64,000 nucleotides of DNA from Ovis canadensis. Lineage: Eukaryota; Chordata; Mammalia; Artiodactyla; Bovidae. Both the position numbers and the translations under genes were made by a program. Under the pieces are notes generated by a model. That model did not search any database. It was not told the DNA's origin and was given only the letters and a program-made list of their open reading frames with translations. Each line of letters begins with the position of its first letter. Position 1 is the stretch's first letter. Shown piece by piece: positions 46,318 through 57,579 of this stretch. The stretch covers positions 19,012,501 to 19,076,500 of the forward strand of contig NC_091255.1 in assembly GCF_042477335.2 (NCBI RefSeq), written 5' to 3'.

Positions 46318-46419
46318 CTCCTCAAGAGTTATTGATCTATGAAATGGCAGAGAATGGAAAAAATTGTGACCAGAGACGTGTAGCAATGAACAAGGAACAA
46401 TATAATGGAAACTTCACAG
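46318..46419 (+). CDS. VMP1: VMP1 exon 2, start codon 46344, residues 1-26
   Basis: Follows acceptor TTTTATTAG. After 26 nt of 5'UTR, ATG at 46344-46346 in good context (GAAATGG) begins [19 protein letters not shown]..., the N-terminus of VMP1. The exon ends with the first base of Asp26 before donor GTAAAG. An out-of-frame ATG lies 5 nt upstream (46339) in weak context. Close to human, with small changes (EQY for EHH). Confidence 0.96.
46339..46383 (+). promoter_or_regulatory. Overlapping upstream ORF in VMP1 exon 2
   Basis: ATG at 46339 (context TCTATGA, weak) opens 14 codons ending TAG at 46381-46383. It overlaps the VMP1 start, which lies 5 nt downstream in another frame. Ribosomes that start here would miss the VMP1 start. 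Effect on translation is inferred. Confidence 0.5.
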
Positions 46420-49400
46420 GTAAAGGATGGTGGCTTGGAGGGATAAGATCTGTGGATTTAAATGATATCCTTTTCATTGGAATAAAATTCAAATATATCT
46501 AATATGTATTATCTTTTGTTAATAAAATAATATATAGTAATATAAAATACATAAAATTCTTATAAATCTTATAAAAGATTATCTTTTGTTTCATCTTCAT
46601 AGTAAATTAAATTGTGGATGTATAAGGGTCTATAAGGTGGTTTTTCACAGTGATAGCAGAAGCAGCTTGGCCATAGTCACATCAGCTGTGTTCTAGATAC
46701 AAAATTTTTGCTTTTTAATCTTATGGTGTGATAAATATTTATTTGACTCTGTTTGCCATTCAGTTGTATCCTGCTATTTTGTAACCTTAGAAATAGATTA
46801 TAAATTTATTTATTATGCTAATTATAATTTTTATAATAATCCAAAAAGTCAGAATGTGATTATTGTGGATTTCTTTTTAAATTTTAGTTTGAGACGAATA
46901 AATTTGTATTTTAATTGAATTAGGAATTTGTGGTAAATTTCAGTATATTTGACTCTTATTTATACATTTACCCTAAAAATTACAGTTATCATTTATATAG
47001 ACGATTTAGGTAAGAACTTTCCTTTACGTGTTTAAAAGAAAGTGAAAGGTTTTCCTTTTCTGTTAATTGTAATGATTTTCTTTTTAACTTGATCATTCGA
47101 CATCTCAGACACATTGCAGATAATATCAGTATTCAGCAGGGTTATAATTATATCATAGAAATCTTCTGCTGGAAGGACTGCAAGCTTTTTGAAGTAGTAG
47201 CTCCCATCTGTTTTTGATCACTGCATTGCTCTGTAGAACGTGTTTGCAGCACTTAACTGAGTTTTGGGTTACTTTGGTTGTCAATAAATTTTGTATCGTT
47301 TCACCATGAGTCTCAGGATTCAGAGATAGGCATTGTATGTATCAGAGTCTCGTCCCATTCGGAGCTTTCACATGTCATTTTTTCTTTCCTTTCAGCAGGC
47401 ACATGCATTTGTGTATTCTTCTACTATTGCTTACACCGTTGGGATTTAAAATTAATGTGAGAATGGCACACTTACTGTTCTGTACCATGGTGTGCATTTG
47501 TTTAAGATTTTTAACTTACTATTTTCTAGAGATTGTACATGAAGAGCTTATTGTTGCTTACTTGTTTATTTTGGGCTGCACTAGGACTTTGTTGCTGCAT
47601 GCAGGCTTCCTCTTCATGGCAATGCACGGGCTCCTTTTTGCTGTGCTTCCCCTTGTTGTGGGGCACAAGCTCTAAAGCACAGGCTCAGTAGCTGTGGCCC
47701 ACGTGCTTCATTGCTCCACAGCATGTGGGATCTTCCCAGACCACAGCTTGAATCAGAGTCCTCTGCTTTGGCAGGTGGATTCTTATCCACTGAACCACCA
47801 GGGAAGTCCCAAGAACTTATTCTTTACTACGGCTGCTTAGTGTTCTGTTGTTCAGGTGTAACATATTTTAATCACTCCTCCGTCTTATTAAAGCAAATAA
47901 CACTACACTGAATAAACTTGTACAAAAGTCATTTCTCCTCACACCTAATCATTCTCCTAAGTAGAATTATTGAGTGACAGTTCAGTTCAGTTCAGTCACT
48001 CAGTCGAGTCCAACTCCTTGTGACCCCATGGACTGCAGCACGCCAGTCCTCCCTGTCCATCACTAACTCCTGGAGTTTACCCAAACTCATCTCCATTGAG
48101 TCAGTGGTGCCATCCAACCATCTCATCCTCTGTCATCCCCTTCTCCTCCCACCTTTAATCTTTCCCAGGATCAGGGTCTTTTCCAGTGAGTCAGCTCTTT
48201 GCATCAGGTGGTATTGGAGTTTCACCATCAACATCAATCCTTCCAGTGAAGATTCAGGACTGGTCTCCTTTCGGATGGACTGGTTGGATCTCCTTGGAGT
48301 CCAAGGGATTCTCAAGAGTTTTCTCCAACACCACAGTTCAAAAGCATCAATTCTTCAGTGCTCAGTTTTCTTTATAGTCCAACTCTCACATCCAAACGTG
48401 ACTTCTAGAAAAACCATAGCCTTGACTTGACGGACCTTTGTTGGCAAAGCAATGTCAACGTTGGTCATAACTTTGCTTTTTGATATGCTGTCTAGGTTGG
48501 TCATAACTTTCCTTCTAAGGAGTAAGCGTCTTTTAATTTCATGGCTGCAATCACCATCTGCAGTGATTTTGGAGCCCCCCAAAATAAAGTCTGCCACTGT
48601 TTCTACTGTTTCCCCATCTATTTGCCATGAAGTGATGGGACCAGATGCCATGATCTTTGTTTTCTGAATGTTGAGCTTTAAGCCAACTTTTTTTACTCTC
48701 CTCTTTCACTTTCATCAAGAGCCTCTTTAGATCTTCTTCACTTTCTGCCATAAGGGTGATGTCATCTGCATATCTGAGGTTATTGCTATTTCTCCTGGCA
48801 ATCTTGATTCCAGCTTGTGCTTCATCCAGCTCGGCATTTCACATGATGTGCTCTGCATATAAGTTAAATAAGCAGGGTGACAATATACAGCCTTGACGGA
48901 CTCCTTTTCCTATTTGCAACCAGTCTGTTGTTCCATGTCCAGTTCTAACTGTTGTTTCCTGACCTGCATACAGGTTTCTCAAGAGGCAGGTCAGGTGGTC
49001 AGGTATTCCCATCTCTTTCAGAATTTTACACGGTTTGTTGTGATCCACTTAGTCAAAGGCTTTGGCATAGTCAATAAAGCAGAAATAGATGTTTTTCTGG
49101 AACTCTTTTGCTTTTTCCGTGATCCAGCGGATGTTGGCAATTTGATCTCTGGTTCCTCTGCCTTTTCTAAAACCAGCTTGAACATCTGGAAGTTTACGAT
49201 TCATGTATTGTTGAAGCCTCGCTTGGAGAATTTTGAGCATTACTTTACTAGCGTGTGAGAGGAGTGCAGTTGTGTGGTAGTTTGAGCATTCTTTGGCATT
49301 GCCTTTCTTAGGGATTGGAGTGAAAACTGACCTTTTCCAGTCCTGTGTCCACTGCTGAGTTTTCCAAATTTACTGGCATATTGAGTGCAGCACTTTCACA

Positions 49401-52400
49401 GTATCATGTTTTAGGATTTGAAATAGCTCAACTGAAGTATATGCGTTTATAATTTCAAGAGATGATGCCAAGAGATTTACAATAATAAGTAACCTTAATT
49501 GTACATATATAACATGAATTAACTCATTTAATCTTTAACAAGACCCTAAAAAGTAAGTGCTGTTTTTAGTTTAGTGAAGAGAAAACTGAGGCACAGAAAA
49601 GTCAACTGGCTTTGACCAGTAGGTGGCAGAGCCAGGGTTTGATATCCCTTCACAAGGTTGTTTTAGAGCAGAACCTGCTGGTCTTCCCTGATAGCTCAAA
49701 TGGTAAAGAATTTGCCCGCAATACAGGAGACCTGGGTTTAGTCCCTGAGTTGGGAAGATCCCCTCGAGAAGGCAATGGCAACCCACTCCCGTACTCTTGC
49801 CCAGAGCATTCCATGGACATAAGAGCTTAGCAGGCTATAGTCCATGGGATCGTAGGGAGTCGGATATGATGAAGTGACTAATACTACTACTGCTAGTTGG
49901 CCTTCACATTTTGAGCTCTCAATCACTTTGTTCTATGATATGATGCTAAATTACCCTTCACAGAAAGTGGACTAATTTAGTATTCCAGTAATGTGTGGGC
50001 TTCCGAGGTGGCTCAGATGGTGAAGTGTCTACCTGCAATGCCAGAGACCTGGGTTCGATCCCTGGGTCAGGAAAATCCCCTGGAGAAGGAAATGGCAACC
50101 CACTCCAGTACTCTTGCCTAGAAAATTCTATGGATGGAGGAGCCTGGTAGGCTACAGTACATAGGGTTGCAAAGAGTTGGACACAACTGAGCGACTTCAC
50201 TTTCACTTTCAGTAATGTATAAGAGAAACTTGTGTCCTGACTCTAATATAATTCCAAAAATAATGGTAAGAGTAGAACAGCAGGACATAGCCTAGACTTG
50301 GCACAGTGTGAATCGGGTTGTTTGCTTTTGAGGCTTCTATGCAGTCCTTCAAACGCGGGATGGGAAGATAGGTGAGTTTCAAGAGTGACTGGGAAAAGTA
50401 GCATCCTGTTTTAACTTCTGCACTAATTTTTTCAGACCCCTCTTCAGTGAATGAAAAGAAGAGGCGGGATCGAGAAGAAAGACAGAACATTGTCCTGTGG
50501 AGACAGCCACTCATTACCTTGCAGTATTTTTCTCTGGAAACCCTAGTAATCTTGAAGGAATGGACCTCAAAGTAAAGAGTCTTCCATTAACTTTTATATA
50601 AACTGTTTTTACTAATTCTAGAAGTCTTCAGCAAGCTCCTATTCCTGCCACCTGGTCTATCAAATGGATTAAATTTAGAATGTTATAGGAACACATTTAT
50701 TTTCCTTTTTATATGTAGTTTGAAGAAAAATAGATTAGGGACACTTACTGCTATTTGTTCACTGGATTATTACAGTTGATGATTGTTTCCTATTGAATCC
50801 TTTATGCAGAGGAGAACCCTAAGAACGAAAAGTTTTTTCTTCTGGCTTTACCTTCAGGAGAAATCAGGCCTGTGTACGTTAGATACACTGATTCTTTAGC
50901 AGGTCAAGGTTCAGGATACGTGGCACTACTGATAATTTGAGCCAATGAAAAGGACTCTGCCATGGAAATTGTGTTCTCTGTTTGAATTTAGTACTTGTAA
51001 GCCCTGTTTCTGATAGCATAAAGAGCGAGTTGAACTTTTAATTGCCTTAATCATTTTCTGGTTTACCTTTCCAAGATATCTGTAATAATATCTTACATTT
51101 TTATTGTCCTTCTGGTTTATAAAGTATTCTGTAACACTTGTTAGTTCATTTGATTCTTCTAGCAATTCTGCGAAGAAGGTAAAATAAGTATATGATCATT
51201 ATGATTTTAAAAACAGGAACAGAATCAGATTGGTTGAGTGTCTTACTCCAAGCGCAGTACTTCAGAGATTCTGATCCAAGTCCTCTGACTAAAGGCTAAT
51301 GCCCTATCCAGTAAATGCTTTTTCAAATTCATTTCTAGTTGGAGGATAATAGCTTTACAGTATTGTGTTGGTTTCTGCCATACAGCAGCATGAATCAGCC
51401 AGAAGTATACCTATATCCTCTTCGTCCTGTCCCAGTCAGAGGCTGGAATATATACAAGCAATTTGGGGGTTTGGGGAGGGCTGCAGTGGGGTTTCTAGTA
51501 AGAAATTAGATTCTGTACCCATATATCTTATTTATTCTCTTCTGTACATCAAGAGACTATAGTCTTTAAGAGCAGAAGAGCTCAGTCCACCAAGAACCAC
51601 TTCTAAACCTGAGCTAAAAAACTTCATTGTTTAAGTGAGAAACGTCTTGAGAGTGATGAATCCTAAAAATGAGACTGTGATGTATCTCATTTTTTTTGTT
51701 TTGTTTTTAAGATTATGGCATCGTCAAAGCATTGTGGTGTCTTTTTTACTGCTGCTTGCTGTGCTTACAGCTACGTATTATATTGAAGGAGCACATCAAC
51801 AGGTACGAGGTTCAACGCTGTTCTTGTTCCTTCCCGAATCCCAGGCAGTTTCAGAATGGAACTGTTTTGGGTTTTGTTGATTTTTTTTTTTTTTTAATTT
51901 ATCTCACAAGTGGTATCTTAATGTCTTATTTTTAAGGTCAAATATTAAAAATATTCTTGTGGTAATTCATGGCTGCTCAGTATTTATATTTGGTATATAT
52001 CATTCGTTTTTACCTTTAAGGATTTAAATGTAACTTTCCAGGCAATGTTTAGTCAAAGCAGCATGAATTCTTTAATCACTACCAAAGTCTTCATGTTTTC
52101 TATACTGTGACCTATCAAAGCTCATATACTCATCCTAGATTGAAAGTTCGGTTTTATATGTATAAAGTGAGGGGAAGTTTGTTTGCCTGTTGTCTATAAA
52201 TACAGCATAAATGAAGGGAAAATAGGACATTTTGTTAATAACTTTGGTTAAAATAGCAAAATGTTCATGTATTCTGATAGGAAATAGTTCTAAAGTGATA
52301 CCATTTCACATGTTAGAGCAGTTTACCTCTATATTCATCAAAATGCCAGTGGTGATTATCTTTGGTAGGGTGGAGATTATGGAGGATAGTTACTTTATGT

Positions 52401-53243
52401 ATTTTCACTTGTCTGTAATAAACATATGTTGCTTATAAAAGTAGGAAACAATAAATGGCATTAAAAGGAGGGGAGTGAAGCAGTTTGCTTCTAATCAGAG
52501 AAGTCTTTATACATATAAATGCAAGTTTTAAATAAATTTTAAAGAAATCTGTGTGTGCTATTATGAGTTTCCAGGGAACCAGATTTACTGTCCAGTATGA
52601 GCATCTAAACTCTGGAAATCTTCCAACTCCGTATCCCAGTGGGCTGCAGTTTGCTTTTGCTTGTAAAGCACCATGGTCTTAAATATATAAAAATAATTTT
52701 ATGTACATTTTTTACTAGTATCAACAAGAATATGTTCTGGTTCCAAATATTATATAAATAACCACCCATCTCTTACCACTGTGTATTCTCATGCTTTTTT
52801 AAACAAAATTTGTGAAACTTTTAAGGGTCTTTAAAATTTTTATTCTCATAGTTATCAGTAATTTGCATATTTCCTACAAATGTGATTGTAATAGTAGGAC
52901 TTTTAAAACGTTAGAAATGAGCTTCATTCCAGTCACATGGTTTGTTTTTTTTTTTTTTGGTCATCTCTGCTATCACGTGTTAGAGGAATTAGGTCTCTTT
53001 AAGGAGCCTTGAATCTTAATACTTTCTTCCTATTGGAAAGTTAGTGTTTTTTTTTAATTGTAGTTGATAAATACATTTCTGCTTAAGAATTCTGATTTTG
53101 TTTTTTATCACCTTATCTCTTTTGTTTTTCAGTATGTGCAACGGATAGAGAAACAGTTTCTTTTGTATGCCTACTGGATAGGCTTAGGAATTTTGTCTTC
53201 TGTTGGGCTTGGAACAGGGCTGCACACCTTTCTGCTTTATCTG
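46344..53243 (+). CDS. VMP1: VMP1, vacuole membrane protein 1 (5' part, residues 1-138)
   Basis: VMP1 is an ER multi-pass protein of the DedA/VTT superfamily. It controls ER-organelle contacts and phospholipid scrambling and is needed for autophagosome formation. Coding exons in the window are 46344-46419, 50436-50571, 51712-51802 and 53133-53243; joined they give 138 uninterrupted residues of the 406 known in human. Visible features: a charged cytosolic N-terminus with [10 protein letters not shown], a hydrophobic segment [19 protein letters not shown] (~76-94) and a second one [19 protein letters not shown] (~112-130). The conserved VTT domain follows beyond the window. Transcription starts in the promoter shared with PTRH2. 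The 3' part of the gene, which in mammals overlaps MIR21, is not included. Confidence 0.97.
47542..47825 (-). mobile_element. CHR-type SINE, long form, with imperfect ~15-bp TSD
   Basis: AAGAGCTTATTGTTG at 47542 and AAGAACTTATTCTTT at 47811 flank a reverse CHR ending GGTGGATTCTTATCCACTGAACCACCAGGGAAGTCCC. The frame through it on + is incidental. Confidence 0.82.
47974..49435 (-). mobile_element. 5'-truncated BovB LINE (1.46 kb)
   Basis: The + strand begins CAGTTCAGTTCAGTTCAGTCACTCAG and continues through BovB C-terminal and RT regions to the GIPVELF area (AATAGCTCAACTG at 49424-49436). RT motifs [23 protein letters not shown] and RYADDI remain but stops and frameshifts separate them. Unlike two other copies it keeps YADD. 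A short internal repeat (GTTGGTCATAACTTT) lies at 48462-48510. Confidence 0.92.
49490..49645 (-). repeat. MIR SINE (antisense)
   Basis: ATTAACTCATTTAATCTTTAACAAGACCC...GAGAAAACTGAGGCACAGAAAAGTCAAC...GTGGCAGAGCCAGGGTTTG: well preserved reverse MIR. Confidence 0.8.
49680..49890 (+). mobile_element. Bov-tA SINE (sense)
   Basis: GGTCTTCCCTGATAGCTCAAATGGTAAAG...GAGACCTGGGTTTAGTCCCTGAGTTGGG...GTCGGATATGATGAAGTGACTAATAC. Boxes A and B are somewhat diverged. No clear TSD. Confidence 0.88.
49986..50218 (+). mobile_element. Bov-tA SINE with 9-bp TSD
   Basis: Sense Bov-tA at 49995-50209 (GGGCTTCCGAGGTGGCTCAG...GGGTTCGATCCCTGGGTC). CAGTAATGT repeats at 49986-49994 and 50210-50218. Same orientation as its neighbour 100 bp upstream. 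Confidence 0.92.
50436..50571 (+). CDS. VMP1: VMP1 exon 3, residues 26-71
   Basis: Follows acceptor TTTTTTCAG; AC completes Asp26, then [18 protein letters not shown]...[24 protein letters not shown] and AA of Lys71 before donor GTAAAG. Confidence 0.97.
51110..51305 (-). repeat. MIR SINE (antisense)
   Basis: TTAGTTCATTTGATTCTTCTAGCAATTCTGCGAAGAAGG...TCCAAGTCCTCTGACTAAAGG follows reverse MIR, diverged. Confidence 0.6.
51320..51440 (-). repeat. Artiodactyl interspersed repeat fragment (probably L1 3' end)
   Basis: GTTGGAGGATAATAGCTTTACAGTATTGTGTTGGTTTCTGCCATACAGCAGCATGAATCAGCC is a phrase common in ruminant genomes. Its reverse appears at 24750-24800 and 31480-31520 (ACATTGTAAATCAACTATACACC). 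Confidence 0.55.
51712..51802 (+). CDS. VMP1: VMP1 exon 4, residues 71-101
   Basis: Follows acceptor TTTTTAAG; A completes Lys71, then [20 protein letters not shown]... to EGAHQQ, donor GTACGA. Encodes the first hydrophobic segment. The frame that continues into the intron is not coding. Confidence 0.97.
51803..53132 (+). other. VMP1 intron 4 (1.3 kb)
   Basis: AT-rich, unique-looking; poly-T tracts at 51881-51897 and 52946-52959. No recognised repeat or gene. Confidence 0.75.
53133..53243 (+). CDS. VMP1: VMP1 exon 5, residues 102-138
   Basis: Follows acceptor TTGTTTTTCAG; 37 codons [20 protein letters not shown]... to FLLYL, donor GTAAGA. Encodes the second hydrophobic segment. Confidence 0.97.
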
Positions 53244-54961
53244 GTAAGATTAACTTTTAATAATCGAGGTTGAAAGAGATTTTGTTTTAATTTGTCCTTA
53301 TACTTCAGAAGTTAAAATTCTAAGGTTTTATTTGACTATCTTTGTGTTTTATATGTATTCTAATCCTCCAATCAGTGCTTTAGATTTTATTCAGAACTCT
53401 GTTTTGGTTTTCTTTTGAGTTGAGAATTTAAAAAGAGAAGGGAGGGGAAAAGCCTTAGGCAAATGAGATTGTTTACTTATATTAATTCAGCCAGGAAACG
53501 TTTTTTCTGTCGAGATTTCGGAATAGTGGTTCTCTTGCTTAGGCAGTTACATTGTAATGGTTGAAGTTATTCAGTTGTACGAAATTCCAGGTACGGGTTG
53601 GAATTGACTTGGACAGTAACTTTCTCTGTTAATAGCCAATGAGAAATGGTGTCTTCCCTCACACCCTCAGATAACCGTGTGCACGACGGGGTGGTTACTT
53701 TGGTGTTGTTACTGAATGCGGCTCATAAAGTGTGATGTGTGTAGAACTGATGCTATCTTAAACTCTTTTAAATCAAGATAGAAAATGCACCCTTCCTAAA
53801 AAATATATACATTTTTTTTACTTAGTTGAAATTAGAGAAATGAAAGAGAGGTTTTTGCTTTGGACACTGGCAAATATAGTGAAATAATGGCAGAGCTAGG
53901 ACTAGGGAGTGACAAGCGTGACATCGAGGGCGCAGAATTTATATACTTTTAGGGTCAGAAATGTGGGGCTCATGAGTGAAGGCCTCATTAAATTTGTGCC
54001 CTGGATGTCTCTCTTGTTTCACTCTCTTCCTGTCTCTGAATGATATATTAAAAACAATTTCGTATTTGAAAACAGCTTGCTCTTGGTGGAGAAAACAGGT
54101 GAGAAGTTGTCATAGCAGTACTGATTGCTGAATGGAGTTCAGCAGTGCAAACACTTCCAATCTCTATGCTTCAGTGAATGCATTTCTGAAGCAGGTATGA
54201 GAAATATTAGGAAATGAGTATTCAGAAGGCTGCTTAACTAATGGTCTGAAGAATAAGGATTAATCTATAATACATAAGTTCTGTGAGTTTATGGGAATTT
54301 TAAAACATGGAATTTTAGAATTCTGTTCATGAGTGCTTGTTGATTTTAACCCAGATAGAAACATAAATCTGGATAAGTGATCATATCAGAGTTTCTTTAA
54401 TTATTCTAGAAATATAATGCTATACTAGAGGTTGCGGTAGAGGAGGAAAAAGGAAAATGCCAGTTACCTTTCTATTCTTTTCTAGACCTGTCCTCTTAGA
54501 TTCCTTGGGAAGACCAGATTAAGGAACTCATTAGTTGCATTTGATTAATTTGGAAGTATTTAAAAAGCTACCTAGCTAGCAGATTCTACTGAATCTTTAA
54601 AGGGATTCCAATGAACCCTATAAATCCCATAATAAGAATAAAAAAAATTTGAAACTTAGAAGTTTCACGTTTTCTGTTTCTTTTCATATCCTTGAGAAAC
54701 TTTTATAAAATGGCATTTATAAACTGTCTTGCTGTGAAAACATTCTTATTTTAGTTCCATTGATTCATGTAACCAGTAAAGGATTTAAAACATACAAATA
54801 AGCATTTATTACAAAGTGTATTTCACTGAAAAGTCAAATCTTTGTTTCCGTAAACTAAAGTAGTTATTTCTGCCCTTGATCAGAGTGCAAGGTTAAGGGA
54901 ATGTAGTTAGATTTTTCACAAGTTTAGAAGGAATTCTTCAAAAACTATTTGAAGGAAAGTG

Positions 54962-55428
54962 TCACTCTTAGTCAAGGCTATGGTTTTTCCAGCGGTCATG
55001 TATGGATGTGAGAGTTGGACTGTGAAAAAAGCTGAGCACCGAAGAATTGATGCTTCTGAACTGTGGTGTTGGAGAAGACTCTTGAGAGTCCCTTGGACTG
55101 CAAGGAGATCCAGCTAGTCCATTCTAAAGGAGATCAGCCCTGGGTGTTCCTTGGAAGGAATGATGCTAAAGCTGAAATTCCAGTACTTTGGCCACCTCAT
55201 GCGAAGAGTTGACTCATTGGAAAAAACTCTGATGTTGCGAGGGATTGGGGGCAGGAGGAAAAGGGGACGACAGAGGATGAGATGGCTGGATGGCGTCACC
55301 GACTCGATGGACATGAGTTTGAGTGGACTCCAGGAGATGGTGATGGACAGGGAGGCCTGGCGTGCTGCGATTCATGGAGTCGCAAAGAGTCAGACATGAC
55401 TGAGCGACTGAACTGAACTGATCACTCT
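54962..55428 (+). mobile_element. 5'-truncated BovB LINE, sense, with 7-bp TSD
   Basis: 453 bp of BovB 3' end (54969-55421), ending GACTGAGCGACTGAACTGAACTG. TCACTCT repeats at 54962-54968 and 55422-55428. It is the only recognised BovB copy on +, and lies close to a - copy. Confidence 0.9.
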
Positions 55429-55694
55429 CTCATTGCTCTCAGTGCCATGTGTATTATTACCAGTTAAGCAAATGTGGAGATAAAATCAAGGAACATCTGA
55501 AACTGTGTTGCGTTAAACATAAAAACCATATAAAAACGTTGTGGCATTATCATTGCTGGTAGTAAACTGCCATCCAGATGGATCAGACCACGTTTTTCAG
55601 CATTAGATTAATTTGGTTTTTGTTTGTTGTTTGTCAGTAGCATTTAGAGTTATTTTTAAGTGCCCTAAAAGCAAAATAACCAGATCTGCACTTT

Positions 55695-57275
55695 TGTTGT
55701 TCAGTCACTCAGTCATGTCTGACTCTTTGTGATTCCATGAATGGCAGCACACCAGGTTTCCCTTTGTTCATTGTCTCCCGGAGTTTGCTCAGACTCACGT
55801 CCATTAAGTTAGTGATGCCATCCACTTATCTCCATCCTCTGTCGCCCCCTTCTCCTCCTACCCTCAATCTTTCACAGTATCAGGGTCTTTTCCCATGAGA
55901 AAGCTCTTCACATCATGTGGCTGAAGTGTTGAAACTTCAGCTTTAGTATTAGTTGTGCCAGTGAATAATCAGGGTTTATTTCCCTTAGGATTGACTGGTT
56001 GAATCTCCTTGCAGCCCAAGGGACTCTCAAGAGTCTTCTCCAACACCACAATCCAAAAGCATCAGTTCTTCTGTGCTCAACATTTTTTATGGTCCAACTC
56101 ACATCCATACACGACCACTGGAAAAACCATAGCTTTGACTATACGGAGCTTTGTTGGCAAAGTGATGTTTCTGCTTTTCAATATGCTGTCTAGGTTTGTC
56201 ATAGCTTTCCTTCCAAGGAGTAAGCGTCTTTTAATTTCATGGCTGCAGTCACTGTCCACAATGATTTTGGAGCCCAAGTAAAGAAAGTCTGTCACTGTTT
56301 CCATTGTTTCCCCATCTGTTTGCCATGAAGTGATGAGACTGGATGCCATGATCTTCATTTTTTGAATGCTGAGTTTTAAGCCAGAGTTTTCACTCTCCTC
56401 TTTCACTTTCACCAAGGGCTCTTAAGTTCCTCTTTGCTTTCTGCTCTTAGGGTGGGGTCGTCTGCATATGTGAGGTTGTTGATATTTCTCCCAGAAATCT
56501 TGATTCCAGCTTGTGCTTCATCCAGCCTGGAATTTCTCATGGTGTACTCTGCATATAAGTTAAATAAGCAGGGTGACAATATACAGCCTTGTCCCAGTTT
56601 TGAACCAGTCCGTTCTTCCATGTACAGTTCTGTTACTTCTTGACCTGCATACAGGTTTCTCAAGAGGCAGGTAAGGTGGGCTGATATTCCCATCTCTAAG
56701 AATTTTCCACAGTTTGTTGTGATTCACACAGTTGAGGCTTTGGCTCTGATCCACACAGTCAAAGGCTTTAGCGTAGTCAGTGAAGCAGAAGTAGATGTTT
56801 TTCTGGAATTCCCTTGCTTTTATCTATGATCCAACAGATGTTGGCAATTGGATCTCTGGCCTCTCTGCCTTTCCTAAATCCAGCTTCTACGTTTGGAATT
56901 TCTTGGTTCATGTACTGTTGAAGCCTAGCTTGAAAAATTTTGAGCATTACCTTGCTAGCATGTGAAATGAGCAGTTACGTGGTAGTTTGAACATTCTTTG
57001 GCATTGCCTTTCTTTGGGATTGGAATGAAAACTGACCTTTTCCATTCCTATGGCCACTGTTGAGTTTTCCAAATTTGCTGGCATATTGACTGCAACACTT
57101 CAACAACATTATCTTTTAGGATTTTGAATTGCTCAGCTGGAATTCCATCATTTCCACTAGCTTTGTTCATAGTAAAGCTTCCTAAGTTCCACTTCACTTT
57201 ACACTCCAGGATATCTGGAGTGACCACACCATCATGGTTAATCTTGATCATTAAGACTGTTTTTGTACAGTTGAG
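55695..57275 (-). mobile_element. Older 5'-truncated BovB LINE (1.6 kb)
   Basis: Diverged copy with the 3' end GTTGTTCAGTCACTCAGTCATGTCTGACTC on +. The - strand retains broken pieces: [56 protein letters not shown]. Many frameshifts; long dead. Confidence 0.9.
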
Positions 57276-57290
57276 GAACCAATATTGATC

Positions 57291-57560
57291 TGCTGCTGCT
57301 GCTGCTGCTAAGTTGCTTCAGTCATGTCTGACTCTGTGCGACCCCATAGACAGCAGCCCACCAGGCTCCGCCATCCCCGGGATTCTCCAGGAAAGAACAC
57401 TGGAGTGGGTCGCCATTTCCTTCTCTAGTGCAGGAAAGTGAAAAGTGAACATGAAGTCGCTCAGTTGTGTCCGACTCTTTGCGACCCCATGGACTGTAGC
57501 CTACCAGGCTCCCCCGTGCATGGGATTCTCCAGGTGAGAGTACTGGAGTGGGTCGCCATT
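57291..57560 (-). mobile_element. Bov-A2 SINE with (AGC)6 tail
   Basis: On + begins TGCTGCTGCTGCTGCTGCTAAG (a trinucleotide microsatellite at the element's tail), two Bov-A monomers, ending GGAGTGGGTCGCCATT. It abuts the older BovB. No clear TSD. Confidence 0.9.
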
Positions 57561-57579
57561 ACTAACTAAAGCCAACTGT

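Larger units (their letters stand above)
46420..50435 (+). other. VMP1 intron 2 (4.0 kb)
   Basis: Donor GTAAAG to acceptor TTTTTTCAG. About 46.4-47.5 kb is unique, very AT-rich sequence. The rest is filled by a CHR SINE, BovB, MIR and two Bov-tA copies. Confidence 0.85.
50572..51711 (+). other. VMP1 intron 3 (1.1 kb)
   Basis: Contains a MIR (51110-51305) and a short artiodactyl repeat fragment (51320-51440). Otherwise unique. Confidence 0.8.
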
